This document shows, piece by piece, positions 6,495 to 17,114 of a DNA stretch of 64,000 bases (the first letter of the stretch is position 1; each line of letters begins with the position of its first letter). Under the pieces are notes generated by a model, which saw nothing but the letters and a program-made list of their open reading frames with translations, did not search any database and was not told the DNA's origin. The position numbers were made by a program, and so were the translations under genes. Source of the stretch: Mycolicibacterium cosmeticum (lineage in GTDB: Bacteria; Actinomycetota; Actinomycetes; Mycobacteriales; Mycobacteriaceae); assembly GCA_016197365.1 (NCBI GenBank), contig JACPVS010000019.1, positions 1 through 64,000 of the forward strand, written 5' to 3'.

Positions 6495-9104
6495 GTGCGT
6501 CTGATGTGGCCGTTGACTGGTCGCTCCGAGGAGATCCGGGCGGTCCGTGCTGGGGTGTCGGCCCCGGACTCAGCCGGGATCGTGGTGTGCGGCCCCGCAG
6601 GCATCGGCAAGAGCCGCATCGTGCGCGACGCGCTGCAGGGTGCCGAGTACCGCTGGATCATCGGCACCACGTCGGCCCGCGACATTCCGTTGGGCGCCTT
6701 CACCGCCTGGACGACATCGGCCGACGACGACCGACTCAAGCTGGTGCGCAGCGTGATCGAGGCGGTGACCGCCTCGCCGGGCGGGCGCCCCGTCATCGTC
6801 GCGGTCGACGACGCGCATCTGCTCGACGACTTGTCGGTGTTCGTGCTGCACCAGATCGCCCAGCGCGGCGCCGCCAAGCTGGTGCTCACCGTGCGCGACG
6901 GGCGCGACGGGTCCGGAATCCCCGACAGCGTGCGGGAGATCTGGAAGGACCATCCCTTCGATCGCCTCGACGTGCAGCCGCTGGCACCACAGGAATCGGC
7001 GGACCTGTTGGCCGCCACCCTGAATGGGCCCGTTGATCCCGAAGCGGCGACTCGACTGTGGAAGCTGACCCGCGGCAACGCGCTGTACCTGCGCAACATC
7101 GTGGAGCAGGAACTCGCCGACGATCGGTTGGCGCAGCACAACGGGTGCTGGCAGTGGGGCGGTAAACCCGTGCTGCCCAACAGCCTCGTCGAACTCATCG
7201 ACGCCCGGTTCGGCGACCTGCCGCCCGCGGTCGGCAACGTCGTCGATGCACTTGCCGTCGGCGAACCCATCGAACTGGCTGTGCTGCAGCGGATCACCGA
7301 CCGGGAGTCGGTCGAGGACGCCAACGTCCGCGGACTGATCACCCTGGACCACAGCGATGCCGGCGTGCAGGTGCGGGTGTCGCACCCGCTGTACGGCGAG
7401 ATGCGCCGGATGCGGTCACCGTCGACGACGCTGCGCCGGCTGCGCGGCCTGGTGGCGACCGAACTGGCGGCCGGGCCCGACGGTGACGACATGGCGGTGG
7501 TGGTGCGCCGCGCCAGCCTCAGCCTGGATTCCGACCTGCCCCCCGATGTCGACCTGCTGGTGCATGCGGCGCGGGGCGCGATCTGGCTGGCCGATCTGGC
7601 GCTGGCCGATCGGTTGTCCCGGGCGGCCATCGCCGGTGGAGCCGGCCCGGACGCGCACTTCCTGCACACCCACGCGCTCTCCTGGTCCTTCCAGGGCGGT
7701 GAGGCCGAAACCGCCCTCGCCGCACTGACCGAACTGGACTGGGATGACGGCAACCGCGCCCGGTTCGCGTACCTGCGGGCCACCAATCTGCTGTTCGCGC
7801 TGTCGCGCCCGGAGGACGCCAAGGCGCACATCGACAGCGTGTCGGTCGGGCCCGAGGGCCGCGGTTGGATCGACGCGTTCCTGACGATCTACTGGTACGC
7901 CACCGACCAGCCCGAGGCCGCGCTGGAAGCCGCCAAAGCGGTCTCGCTGGCCGACCTGCCCGGCGTGGTGGGCGCCGAAACCGCCTTCGCGCTGACCGTC
8001 GTCACCGCGGACGCCGGGCGCACCTCCGAGGCGCTCAAGACCGCGGAGACCGGGTACGCCGCCGCGGTCCGCGCCCACGACGCGCCGCCGATGCGGTTCA
8101 ACATCGCCGACGCGGAACTCAGTGCGCTTCTTCTGGCCGGCCGGCTCGCCGATGTTCAGCCGCTGTCCGACCGCGTCCGCGGACAGTCCGCGGAACTACC
8201 CGGTGCCGCCCACGCACTCGGCGCGGCCATCGCCGGCCGTGCGGCGCTGGGCACCGGACGCTTGCGTGAGGCCTGCAGCCTGCTCGAGCGAGCCGCCGCG
8301 GCCTTCGCCGCCAACCACTCCACCGGGTGGGGCTACCGGTACAACGTCGTGCGCGCCACGGCACTCGCGATGCACGGCCGGGGTGACCAGGCTGCCAAGA
8401 TCCTGGACGACATCGACGCCCAGCAACGGCCGTTCCGGTCGCTGGACTACGAACGCAGCATCGCCCGGGCCTGGGTGGCCGCGGGCCAGGGTGTGGCGAG
8501 CGAGGCCGCCGGGATCCTGGCGGAGGCAGCCCGAACCGCCGCGGGCAAGGGCCAGTTCGCCGCAGAGGTGATGTGTCTGCAGCTGGCCACCCAGTTCGGC
8601 GAGTCCGCCCATGCGGACCGGCTGGCCGAGCTGGCCGCCGTGACCGAAGGTCCGCGCGCCGGCCTGGCCGCCCGCCTCGCCGCCGCCCTGCGGGACGACG
8701 ATGCCACCAGATTGAGTGCGCTCTCAGAGGATTTCGAGGCGATGGGGGACCTGGCAGCGGCCGTGGATGCCGCCGCCCATGCCGCGATCTCGCACCGTAA
8801 CCACGACCGGCGAGGCTCGGCGCTGAGCTGCTCGGTGCGCGCCGAGGCGCTGGCGGAGCAGAGCGGGGTGCTCACACCGGCACTGCTGGACGCCGCCGAC
8901 CCGTTCCCGCTGACCGAACGCGAATGCGAGATCGTGGCCCTGGTCGCGGTGCCGCTGCCCACCAAGGCGATCGCCGAACGGCTGCACCTGTCCGCGCGCA
9001 CCGTCGAAGGCCACGTGTACCGGGCCATGGCCAAAACCGGCACCGCCACCCGCGAGGAGCTGGCCGAACTGTGGCGCAAGAGGCGCAGGCCCCCACCGAC
9101 CTAG
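6495..9104 (+). CDS. large ATP-binding LuxR-family transcriptional regulator (LAL type)
   Basis: An 869-residue regulator. An AAA/NACHT-like ATPase domain at the N-terminus has Walker A GPAGIGKS at 33-40 and a Walker B-like VIVAVDDAHLLDD near residue 100. A long TPR-like helical region follows. A LuxR helix-turn-helix ends the protein (PLTERECEIVALV near residue 808, then AERLHLSARTVEGHVYRAM). LAL regulators usually activate catabolic or secondary-metabolite genes when an inducer binds. It is followed after 9 nt by the FAD oxidase and then by arylsulfatase and monooxygenase genes on the same strand, which are its likely targets. It has no counterpart at this position in M. tuberculosis. Confidence 0.88.
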   Translation: MRLMWPLTGRSEEIRAVRAGVSAPDSAGIVVCGPAGIGKSRIVRDALQGAEYRWIIGTTSARDIPLGAFTAWTTSADDDRLKLVRSVIEAVTASPGGRPVIVAVDDAHLLDDLSVFVLHQIAQRGAAKLVLTVRDGRDGSGIPDSVREIWKDHPFDRLDVQPLAPQESADLLAATLNGPVDPEAATRLWKLTRGNALYLRNIVEQELADDRLAQHNGCWQWGGKPVLPNSLVELIDARFGDLPPAVGNVVDALAVGEPIELAVLQRITDRESVEDANVRGLITLDHSDAGVQVRVSHPLYGEMRRMRSPSTTLRRLRGLVATELAAGPDGDDMAVVVRRASLSLDSDLPPDVDLLVHAARGAIWLADLALADRLSRAAIAGGAGPDAHFLHTHALSWSFQGGEAETALAALTELDWDDGNRARFAYLRATNLLFALSRPEDAKAHIDSVSVGPEGRGWIDAFLTIYWYATDQPEAALEAAKAVSLADLPGVVGAETAFALTVVTADAGRTSEALKTAETGYAAAVRAHDAPPMRFNIADAELSALLLAGRLADVQPLSDRVRGQSAELPGAAHALGAAIAGRAALGTGRLREACSLLERAAAAFAANHSTGWGYRYNVVRATALAMHGRGDQAAKILDDIDAQQRPFRSLDYERSIARAWVAAGQGVASEAAGILAEAARTAAGKGQFAAEVMCLQLATQFGESAHADRLAELAAVTEGPRAGLAARLAAALRDDDATRLSALSEDFEAMGDLAAAVDAAAHAAISHRNHDRRGSALSCSVRAEALAEQSGVLTPALLDAADPFPLTERECEIVALVAVPLPTKAIAERLHLSARTVEGHVYRAMAKTGTATREELAELWRKRRRPPPT

Positions 9105-9107
9105 ACT
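9102..9107 (+). promoter_or_regulatory. -10 element overlapping the upstream stop codon
   Basis: TAGACT begins with the TAG stop codon of the LuxR gene and ends 6 nt before the GTG at 9114. The FAD oxidase could therefore be transcribed independently as a leaderless mRNA. Confidence 0.45.
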
Positions 9108-9113
9108 GGCCCG

Positions 9114-10472
9114 GTGAGCCTGGACAGCCTGATCGCTGCACTGCCTGAGGGCACCGTGGTCACCGACCCCGACATCGTCGCCTCCTACCGCCAGGACCGT
9201 GCCGCCGATCCCGACGCCGGGACCGCGTTGGCCGTGGTCCGGCCGACCCGCACCGAAGAAGTGCAGGCCACGCTCCGCTGGGCCAGCGGGCACGGGATCG
9301 CGGTGGTGCCCCGCGGCGCCGGAACCGGACTTTCCGGCGGTGCGACCGCGCTCGACGGGGCCATCGTGTTGTCCACCGAGCGGATGCGCGACATCACCGT
9401 CGACACCGCCACCCGGACCGCCGTCGCCCAGCCTGGTCTGCTCAACGCGGAGGTGAAGAAGGCGGTCGCAGCCCACGGGCTGTGGTACCCACCCGATCCG
9501 TCGTCGTTCGAGATCTGCAGCATCGGCGGCAACATCGCCACCAATGCCGGCGGGTTGTGCTGTGTGAAGTACGGCGTCACCACCGATTACGTGCTCGGCC
9601 TGCAGGTGGTGCTGGCCGACGGCACCGCGGTGCGTCTCGGCGGCCCGCGGCTCAAGGACGTCGCGGGGCTGAGCCTGACCAAACTGTTCGTGGGTAGCGA
9701 GGGCACCCTCGGCGTCATCACCGAGGTGACGCTCAAACTCCTTCCCGCCCAGCACAGCCCGTGCACGGTGGTGGCGTCTTTCGACTCGGTAGAGGCGGCG
9801 GCGCGAGCGGTGGTGACCATCACGGGCAAGATCCGCCCGTCGATGCTGGAGTTCATGGACTCCGTCGCCATCAACGCCGTCGAGGACAAACTGAAGATGG
9901 GACTGGACCGCAACGCCGCGGCGATGATGGTGGCCGCCTCCGACGAGAAGGGGCCGGCGGGCCACGACGATGCCGAGTTCATGGCCCGCGTCTTCACCGA
10001 AAACGGTGCCACCGAAGTCTTTTCGACGTCCGATCCCGACGAGGGCGAGGCGTTCGTGGCGGCCCGCCGGTTCGCGATCCCCGCGGTTGAAGCCAAGGGC
10101 TCGCTTCTCCTGGAGGACGTCGGTGTCCCGCTGCCCGCACTGGCCGACCTGGTCGCCGGCATCGAGAAGATCGCGGCACAGCGCGACGTGTTGATCTCGG
10201 TGATCGCGCACGCCGGCGACGGCAACACCCACCCCCTGATCGTGTTCGACCCCGCCGACGCCGACATGGCGCAGCGCGCTGCGCTCGCGTTCGGCGAAAT
10301 CATGGATCTGGCTGTCACCTTGGGCGGCACCATCACCGGCGAGCACGGCGTCGGCCGGCTCAAACGGCCCTGGCTGGCAGGGCAGATCGGACCAGAGGCA
10401 ATGGAACTCAATCGGCGGATCAAGGACGCACTGGACCCGGCAGGCATCCTCAACCCGGGCGCGGGGATCTAG
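9114..10472 (+). CDS. FAD-linked oxidase (GlcD/D-lactate dehydrogenase-like)
   Basis: A 452-residue flavoenzyme of the FAD_binding_4/oxidase C family, as in glycolate oxidase subunit GlcD and D-2-hydroxyacid dehydrogenases. The FAD-binding region shows VVPRGAGTGLSGGA (about 63-76), GGNIATNAGGLCCVKYG and KLFVGSEGTLGVITEV. The C-terminal domain contains AHAGDGNTHPLI and GTITGEHGVGRLKR, the conserved active-site His-rich motifs. It corresponds to Rv1257c. The start is a GTG supported by the -10 element overlapping the previous stop. The arylsulfatase follows after 2 nt, so the two are co-translated. Confidence 0.88.
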   Translation: MSLDSLIAALPEGTVVTDPDIVASYRQDRAADPDAGTALAVVRPTRTEEVQATLRWASGHGIAVVPRGAGTGLSGGATALDGAIVLSTERMRDITVDTATRTAVAQPGLLNAEVKKAVAAHGLWYPPDPSSFEICSIGGNIATNAGGLCCVKYGVTTDYVLGLQVVLADGTAVRLGGPRLKDVAGLSLTKLFVGSEGTLGVITEVTLKLLPAQHSPCTVVASFDSVEAAARAVVTITGKIRPSMLEFMDSVAINAVEDKLKMGLDRNAAAMMVAASDEKGPAGHDDAEFMARVFTENGATEVFSTSDPDEGEAFVAARRFAIPAVEAKGSLLLEDVGVPLPALADLVAGIEKIAAQRDVLISVIAHAGDGNTHPLIVFDPADADMAQRAALAFGEIMDLAVTLGGTITGEHGVGRLKRPWLAGQIGPEAMELNRRIKDALDPAGILNPGAGI

Positions 10473-10474
10473 CC

Positions 10475-12817
10475 ATGCCCTTCGACGGAGTGGTCGCCAC
10501 CGACATCCGGGACTCCACCCCGGACTGGACGCCGTACCGCGGGGCGCAGGCACCCGAAGGTGCGCCGAACGTGCTGTACCTGTTGTGGGACGACACCGGG
10601 ATCGCCACCTGGGACTGCTATGGCGGCCTGGTGGAGATGCCCAACATCGGCAGAATCGCCGACCGCGGGCTCCGGCTCACCCAATTCCACACCACCGCAC
10701 TGTGTTCCCCCACCCGCGCCGCACTGCTGACGGGGCGCAACCCGACCAGCGTCGGGGTGGCCTCGGTGCTCAACCTGGCCGAAGGATTCCCCGGACATCA
10801 CGGCCGGATCCCGGCCGAATCGGCGCTGCTCTCGGAGGTGCTCTCCGAGCGGGGATGGTCGACCTACGCTGTTGGCAAATGGCATCTGGCGCCGATCGAG
10901 GACTGCCAGGCCGCCGGCTCACGCCGGTACTGGCCGCTGCGCCGCGGATTCGACCGGTTTTACGGCTTTCTCGACGGGATGACCGACCAGTGGTATCCGA
11001 CGCTGGTGCGGGACAACGACCCGATCGACCCGCCTGCCAACCCCGAGCAGGGATATCACCTGTCGAAAGACCTGGCCGACAACGCGATCGACTTCCTGCG
11101 CGATCATCGGGCGGCCGCACCGGACAAGCCCTGGTTCATGTACCTGTGCCCCGGCGCGGGGCACTCCCCGCATCAGGTCGCAGGCGAGTGGGCGGATCGT
11201 TATTCCGGCAGATTTGATATGGGCTACGAGCGCTACCGCGAGATCGCCCTGGCCAACCAGAAGGCACTGGGCCTGCTCCCGCCGGAAACCGAACTGTCCC
11301 CGATGAATCCGTACGCCGACGCCACCAGCCCGGACGGTATTGCGTGGCCGGCCGATGAGAACGTCCGGCCGTGGGACACCTTGTCCGACGACGACAAGCG
11401 GGTGTCCGCGCGGATGGCTGAGGTGTTCGCCGGATTCCTGTCCTACACCGACGCGCAGATCGGCCGAATCCTGGACCACCTGGAGGACACCGGCCAACTC
11501 GACAACACGATCGTCGTCATCATGTCCGACAACGGCGCCAGCGGCGAGGGCGGCCCGAACGGCACCCTGGACGAATCGGTTCCGATGATGGGTGGATCCA
11601 ACACCACGCAGGACGGCCTGCGGATGTTCAGTGAACTCGGCGGTCCCGCCACGGCGATGAACTACTCGAACGGCTGGGCCATGGCGTTCAACACGCCATA
11701 CAAACTGTTCAAGCGGTACGCCTCCCACGAGGGCGGGATCGCCGACCCGTGCATCGTGTCCTGGCCTGCCGGGTTGTCCTCGCACGGCGCCGTCCGTGAC
11801 CACTACGCGCACGTCAGCGATGTGACCCCGACGGTGTACGACCTGCTCGGCATCGACGACATCACCACCGTGAACGGCATCACCCAGACGCCGCTGGAGG
11901 GCACCAGTTTCGCTGCGGCACTGCATGATCCGGACAGTATGACGGACAAGCACACGCAGTTCTACTCAATGCTCGGCACCCGCGGCATCTGGCACGACGG
12001 CTGGTTCGCCAACACCGTGCATCCGCCCACGGCGACCGGCCCGCGCGGCTGGGGAGCCTTCGACCGGGATCGCTGGGAGCTGTTCCACATCGAGAACGAC
12101 CGCAGCCAGATCCACGACCTGGCCGCAGATCATCCCGACAAGCTCGCCGAGCTGCAGGCGCTGTGGCATGAGCAGGCCCTCGCGTTCACGGCCTACCCCC
12201 TGGCCGACCTGAGCGTGCAGGAGATCGTGTTGCGCGCCGCATCCAGGGCCGGTGAGCCGGTGTCGCACGCCGTGTTCTACCCAGGGGCGCCGGCCGGTCA
12301 CACGGCGTTCCGCGGCCTGGTGCGGGGCCGCTCGTTCGCGTTGCGCACGACGGTGTCGATCGAGCGACCCGACGCCGAGGGGCTGCTGTTCTCCCAGGGC
12401 AACCGCACCGGTGGGCAAGCCCTGTTCGTGGCCGACGGCCGCCTGCGCTACGCGTGCACCACCGCCGGGCAGGAGCAGGGCGTCACCTCCGATGAGACGA
12501 TCACGTTGGGATCCCACGCTTTCGAGGTGCGCTACACGCGCACCGGCAGCGTCGAGGGCACCCTGGACATGGTCGGGGCGGTCGCACTGCTGGTGGATGG
12601 GCGCGTGGTGGGCACCGCGGAGCAGGTGCGGATGACGGGGCTGGACATCATGCAGACCGTCTCGGCCGGCCGCGGCGTCACCTACTCCGTCTCGCCCGCC
12701 TACACGTCACCGTTTCCGTTCACCGGTGGCGTGCTCGGCGAGATCATCCTCGATTTCACCGGAGAATCCGGATCGGCCGATCAAGCCGTCGTCGACACGG
12801 CGTTCCGGCGGGACTGA
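10475..12817 (+). CDS. arylsulfatase
   Basis: A 780-residue sulfatase. The sulfatase signature CSPTRAALLTGRN has its Cys at residue 77, the residue converted to formylglycine by a formylglycine-generating enzyme. Metal-binding motifs include LLWDDTG near residue 36 and a C-terminal IVVIMSDNGASGEGG. Length and architecture match the long mycobacterial arylsulfatases (AtsA/AtsD class), with an extra C-terminal beta-rich domain from about residue 580. No signal peptide is visible, so it is probably cytoplasmic. It starts 2 nt after the FAD oxidase stop and is followed after 6 nt by a flavin monooxygenase, suggesting an operon for breakdown of a sulfated organic compound. The substrate is unknown. 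Confidence 0.88.
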   Translation: MPFDGVVATDIRDSTPDWTPYRGAQAPEGAPNVLYLLWDDTGIATWDCYGGLVEMPNIGRIADRGLRLTQFHTTALCSPTRAALLTGRNPTSVGVASVLNLAEGFPGHHGRIPAESALLSEVLSERGWSTYAVGKWHLAPIEDCQAAGSRRYWPLRRGFDRFYGFLDGMTDQWYPTLVRDNDPIDPPANPEQGYHLSKDLADNAIDFLRDHRAAAPDKPWFMYLCPGAGHSPHQVAGEWADRYSGRFDMGYERYREIALANQKALGLLPPETELSPMNPYADATSPDGIAWPADENVRPWDTLSDDDKRVSARMAEVFAGFLSYTDAQIGRILDHLEDTGQLDNTIVVIMSDNGASGEGGPNGTLDESVPMMGGSNTTQDGLRMFSELGGPATAMNYSNGWAMAFNTPYKLFKRYASHEGGIADPCIVSWPAGLSSHGAVRDHYAHVSDVTPTVYDLLGIDDITTVNGITQTPLEGTSFAAALHDPDSMTDKHTQFYSMLGTRGIWHDGWFANTVHPPTATGPRGWGAFDRDRWELFHIENDRSQIHDLAADHPDKLAELQALWHEQALAFTAYPLADLSVQEIVLRAASRAGEPVSHAVFYPGAPAGHTAFRGLVRGRSFALRTTVSIERPDAEGLLFSQGNRTGGQALFVADGRLRYACTTAGQEQGVTSDETITLGSHAFEVRYTRTGSVEGTLDMVGAVALLVDGRVVGTAEQVRMTGLDIMQTVSAGRGVTYSVSPAYTSPFPFTGGVLGEIILDFTGESGSADQAVVDTAFRRD

Positions 12818-12823
12818 GCGCCG

Positions 12824-14014
12824 GTGACCTCACACGCCATCATCTCCGGCGCCGGCGTCGCCGGACCCGCACTGGCCCACCAACTGAACGCCCGTGGCTG
12901 GCGGACCACCGTGCTGGAACGGTATCCGCAGCGCCGCGACGAGGGGCAGAACGTCGACATCCGCGGTGCCGCCCGCGAGGTCATCCGCCGCTTCGGCATC
13001 GACGAGGCCGTGCGTGCCGCCCACACCACCGAGGTGGGCACCCGCTTCGTCCGCGCCGACGGTTCGGTGGCCGCGTCGTTCCCCGTCGGCCCGGGAGGTG
13101 AATCGAGTGGTCCCACAGCGGAACTGGAGATCCTTCGGGGCGAGCTTTCCCGCATCCTGATCGAACGCACCCATCAGCGGACGGACTACCGGTTCGGCAC
13201 CCAACTCGCCGATATCGTCGATCACGGCGATCACGTCACCGCTGAACTGCAGGACGGCGAGACAGTGGATGCCGACATCGTGGTGATCGCCGAGGGACTG
13301 CACTCGCGTTCCCGGGGGTTCGTCACCGACACCCAGGTCCAGCCGCTGGGAATGTACGTCTGCTACGCCACGCTGACCCGCCGGGATGACGACGACCGGT
13401 GGTGGAAGTGGCAGCACGTCAGCAGGTCTCGCAGTGTGCACCTGCGCCCCGACAATCTGGGCACCGTACGCGCGATGCTGACCTTCGTCTCCGACGTGCG
13501 TGGCATCGACGATCTCGATCCTGCCGACCAGATCGCGCTTCTGCGAAGCACTTTCGCCGATGCCGGCGGCGCAGCACCGCGCATCCTCGATGAGCTCGAG
13601 GCGGGTGCGCCGATGTACTTCTCGGCCATCGGCCAGGCGCACACCCCGACGTGGAGCAAGGGCCGCATCACGTTGCTGGGCGATGCGGCGTTCTGCAATG
13701 CCACCTTCGGTGGTGCGGGTACCAGCCTGGCCATCATCGGCGGCTACATCCTGGCCGGTGAACTCGCCGGCACCGACGACCACCGGGCCGCCCTGGCTGC
13801 CTATCAGCGCCTGATGCAGCCGTTCGTGGGCACCGCACCCACCGTGCGCGCCCGCGGTCTGCGGATGATGAACCCGCAGACCGACAACGGGATTCGGGTG
13901 ATCCACGCGGGCGCGCGGATCGCCGCGGGCCCGATCGGCACCGCCATCGGCAAGGTGGTGGGGCGGAATTTTGCCGGCGACCGGTTACCGCTGCCGGACT
14001 ACCCGGCGGCGTAA
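12824..14014 (+). CDS. FAD-dependent monooxygenase (PHBH fold)
   Basis: A 396-residue class A flavin monooxygenase with a GTG start. The N-terminal dinucleotide-binding motif GAGVAG lies at residues 9-14. The ribityl-contacting motif ITLLGDAAFCN is followed by FGGAGTSLAIIGGYILAGEL, as in the PHBH/TetX group. It lies 6 nt after the arylsulfatase stop in the same operon. It may hydroxylate an aromatic or polyketide-like compound released by the sulfatase; this is inference from gene order only. It converges with the ALDH gene with 1 nt between stops. Confidence 0.85.
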   Translation: MTSHAIISGAGVAGPALAHQLNARGWRTTVLERYPQRRDEGQNVDIRGAAREVIRRFGIDEAVRAAHTTEVGTRFVRADGSVAASFPVGPGGESSGPTAELEILRGELSRILIERTHQRTDYRFGTQLADIVDHGDHVTAELQDGETVDADIVVIAEGLHSRSRGFVTDTQVQPLGMYVCYATLTRRDDDDRWWKWQHVSRSRSVHLRPDNLGTVRAMLTFVSDVRGIDDLDPADQIALLRSTFADAGGAAPRILDELEAGAPMYFSAIGQAHTPTWSKGRITLLGDAAFCNATFGGAGTSLAIIGGYILAGELAGTDDHRAALAAYQRLMQPFVGTAPTVRARGLRMMNPQTDNGIRVIHAGARIAAGPIGTAIGKVVGRNFAGDRLPLPDYPAA

Positions 14015-14015
14015 C

Positions 14016-15443
<1,428 letters not shown>

Positions 15444-15516
15444 AAGCCTTCCTTAGTCGCGACGGGTTCGGTGCGGTTTGGGGCATGAACCCGGCGGACC
15501 TGGGTAGCCCGCAGGC

Positions 15517-16320
15517 ATGGATATCACCGTCACCTTCATCGGAAATGCGACGACGCTGATCAGTGGTGGCGGCATCACGTTGCTGACTGATCCGAACTTC
15601 TTGCACCGCGGCCAGCACGCCTACCTGGGTTACGGCCTGGTGTCCCGGCGTCTGTACGAGCCCGCCCTGGACGTCGGTCAACTACCGCCGCTGGACGCGG
15701 TGGTCCTCTCCCATATGCACGGTGATCATTGGGACCGGGTGGCCCAGACCGGTCTGGACCACTCGCTGCCGGTCTGGACGACACCGCACGCGTCCAAGCG
15801 CCTGCAACACCGCGGTTTTGAGCGGGCGGTGGGCTTGCGCACCTGGCAGCGGCAGGAAATCGCGAAGCGCGATGCCCGCGTCACCGTGACCTCGCTGCCG
15901 GGACGGCATGCGCCGTCCCCGATCCACCGGCTGCTGCCTCCGGTGATGGGTTCGATGATCGAGTTCTCGGGTGACGACGGTCCGCCGCGGCGGATCTACG
16001 TTTCCGGTGACACCCTCCTCGTCGAAGAACTGGACGAGATCCCCCGGCGCTTCCCCGATATCGACGTCGGATTGCTGCACCTGGGCGGTACCCGGTTGCC
16101 ATTCGGGCGGCATCTGCCGCTCGGGCTCACCGTCACCATGGACGGCAGGCAGGGCGCGGCAGTCACGGACTTGTTGCGTCTGCCGCGCGTGATCCCGCTG
16201 CACTTCAACGACTACGGCGTATTCGCCTCGCCACTGAGCGCCTTCGTCGACGCGATGCAACAGCGTGGGTTGGCCGGTCGGGTGATCGAATTGGCACGGG
16301 GTGCCTCGGTCACCGTATGA
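15517..16320 (+). CDS. metallo-beta-lactamase-fold hydrolase (UlaG-like)
   Basis: A 267-residue MBL-fold protein. The metal-binding motif HMHGDH is at residues 66-71, with further ligands in SLPGRHAPSP and VSGDTLL, and a C-terminal LHFNDYG. The pattern matches the UlaG/NAPE-PLD-like branch, which includes lactonases and phosphodiesterases. It starts 73 nt from the divergent ALDH gene and converges with the YdcF-type gene. Substrate unknown. Confidence 0.8.
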   Translation: MDITVTFIGNATTLISGGGITLLTDPNFLHRGQHAYLGYGLVSRRLYEPALDVGQLPPLDAVVLSHMHGDHWDRVAQTGLDHSLPVWTTPHASKRLQHRGFERAVGLRTWQRQEIAKRDARVTVTSLPGRHAPSPIHRLLPPVMGSMIEFSGDDGPPRRIYVSGDTLLVEELDEIPRRFPDIDVGLLHLGGTRLPFGRHLPLGLTVTMDGRQGAAVTDLLRLPRVIPLHFNDYGVFASPLSAFVDAMQQRGLAGRVIELARGASVTV

Positions 16321-16327
16321 GGGCGCA

Positions 16328-16894
16328 TCACCCGATCGGGACCAACGGGCTGATGACATCGTGCACGAACTGCACGATGTTGGTCTGCGGCGACCCGTCC
16401 GGAAAGCTCACCGTCGCAAGCAGATTGCCGCCGGCGTCGGCGAAGTTGCCGTCGGCGCGGTCCTGATGGGTGGACGACGTCACGAGGATGATGCCGGACG
16501 TCCCGGCCTGCTTGGCCAACGGCACCGAGAACTGCGCGTTCTGCACGGTGCTGTTGGCGCGGTCCTCCTTGATGATCCGGTCGGCAGGCAAGCCGAGCGA
16601 CTTCAGAAAGAAGCTCATCGTCCCGGCTTCGGTCTTTCCATTCTGCGGGTTGCCGCCGGTGACAATCACCGGTGACTGCGGGAACATCTGGGCCACCGCC
16701 AGACCGGCGAGGACGCGGCGCCGCAGGATCGGGCGCATGTCGCCCTGCGGGGTGAGGCCGTAGCCGAGGATCACGATGGCCGGTTTGGAGAAATCCTTCC
16801 CGCCCGGCACCGGTGCCGCCTGGGCCGCGGGTGCCATCCCGCCGCACAGCGCGGCCAGCACCAGCAGCACCGCCACGATCCGGCTACGCATCAC
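16328..16894 (-). CDS. exported YdcF/ElyC-family (DUF218) protein
   Basis: A 188-residue protein with a Sec signal peptide (MMRSRIVAVLLVLAALCGG, likely cleavage after AQA near residue 27). The mature part is a DUF218 domain: AIVILGYGL at the start, VIVTGGNPQNGKTEA in the middle, and DRANSTVQNAQFS and ILVTSSTHQDRA toward the end. The domain is found in envelope proteins such as SanA, YdcF and ElyC, linked to cell-wall precursor metabolism or vancomycin resistance. The second Met (16891) is an alternative start. Function here is inferred at family level only. Confidence 0.8.
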   Translation of the reverse strand: MMRSRIVAVLLVLAALCGGMAPAAQAAPVPGGKDFSKPAIVILGYGLTPQGDMRPILRRRVLAGLAVAQMFPQSPVIVTGGNPQNGKTEAGTMSFFLKSLGLPADRIIKEDRANSTVQNAQFSVPLAKQAGTSGIILVTSSTHQDRADGNFADAGGNLLATVSFPDGSPQTNIVQFVHDVISPLVPIG

Positions 16895-16974
16895 CGCAGT
16901 CCCCCCTCGACACTATTTGACGTTAGCGCCACTAAGGGGTTGGTCGCGGTGGGGACGGCTCTCGTTACAGGCAT

Positions 16975-17005
16975 TTGACCGTGCACCACCCCGAACCGTT
17001 ATAGT
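16975..17005 (+). promoter_or_regulatory. promoter of the aromatic leader / DAHP synthase transcript
   Basis: TTGACC at 16975-16980 and TATAGT at 17000-17005 are separated by 19 nt, slightly longer than ideal. The -10 ends 7 nt before the leader GTG at 17013, predicting a leaderless leader peptide. Confidence 0.6.
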
Positions 17006-17012
17006 CGGCAGC

Positions 17013-17084
17013 GTGAACATCCGCGTGCGTCGCTATTGGCGCTTTATCCAGGCTCCGGGTGGAGCCACGGATAGAGCGCGCTGA
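17013..17084 (+). CDS. aromatic leader peptide (Tyr-Trp-Arg-Phe) of an attenuator
   Basis: A 23-codon ORF from GTG 17013 to TGA 17082-17084. Codons 8-11 encode Y-W-R-F (TAT 17034, TGG 17037, CGC 17040, TTT 17043), putting one codon for each of the three aromatic amino acids within four positions. It sits between a good promoter and a transcription terminator upstream of a DAHP synthase gene, the first step of aromatic amino acid synthesis. This is the layout of ribosome-mediated attenuation as in trp leaders, and a related arrangement is known upstream of a DAHP synthase gene in Corynebacterium. Translation itself is inferred. Confidence 0.75.
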   Translation: MNIRVRRYWRFIQAPGGATDRAR

Positions 17085-17113
17085 CGCCAGCGCCCGCAAC
17101 ACCACCCGGAGCC
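17051..17113 (+). promoter_or_regulatory. attenuator RNA structures between leader peptide and terminator
   Basis: Three pairings are visible. A long-range perfect 12-nt pair joins GGCTCCGGGTGG (17051-17062) to CCACCCGGAGCC (17102-17113). A local hairpin GGCTCC/GGAGCC (17051-17056 with 17061-17066) uses the same left arm. A hairpin GCGCTG/CAGCGC (17078-17083 with 17088-17093) contains the leader stop codon. The shared left arm begins within the footprint of a ribosome stalled at the aromatic codons. Which fold favours read-through cannot be decided by eye. Confidence 0.65.
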
Positions 17114-17114
17114 C

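Noticed and set aside
6491..7831. 446-codon minus-strand frame opposite the LuxR gene
   Set aside because: Ser/Arg-rich shadow of a gene with clear Walker and HTH motifs.
8724..10553. 609-codon minus-strand frame opposite the FAD oxidase
   Set aside because: No family-like segment; antisense to a well-supported flavoenzyme.
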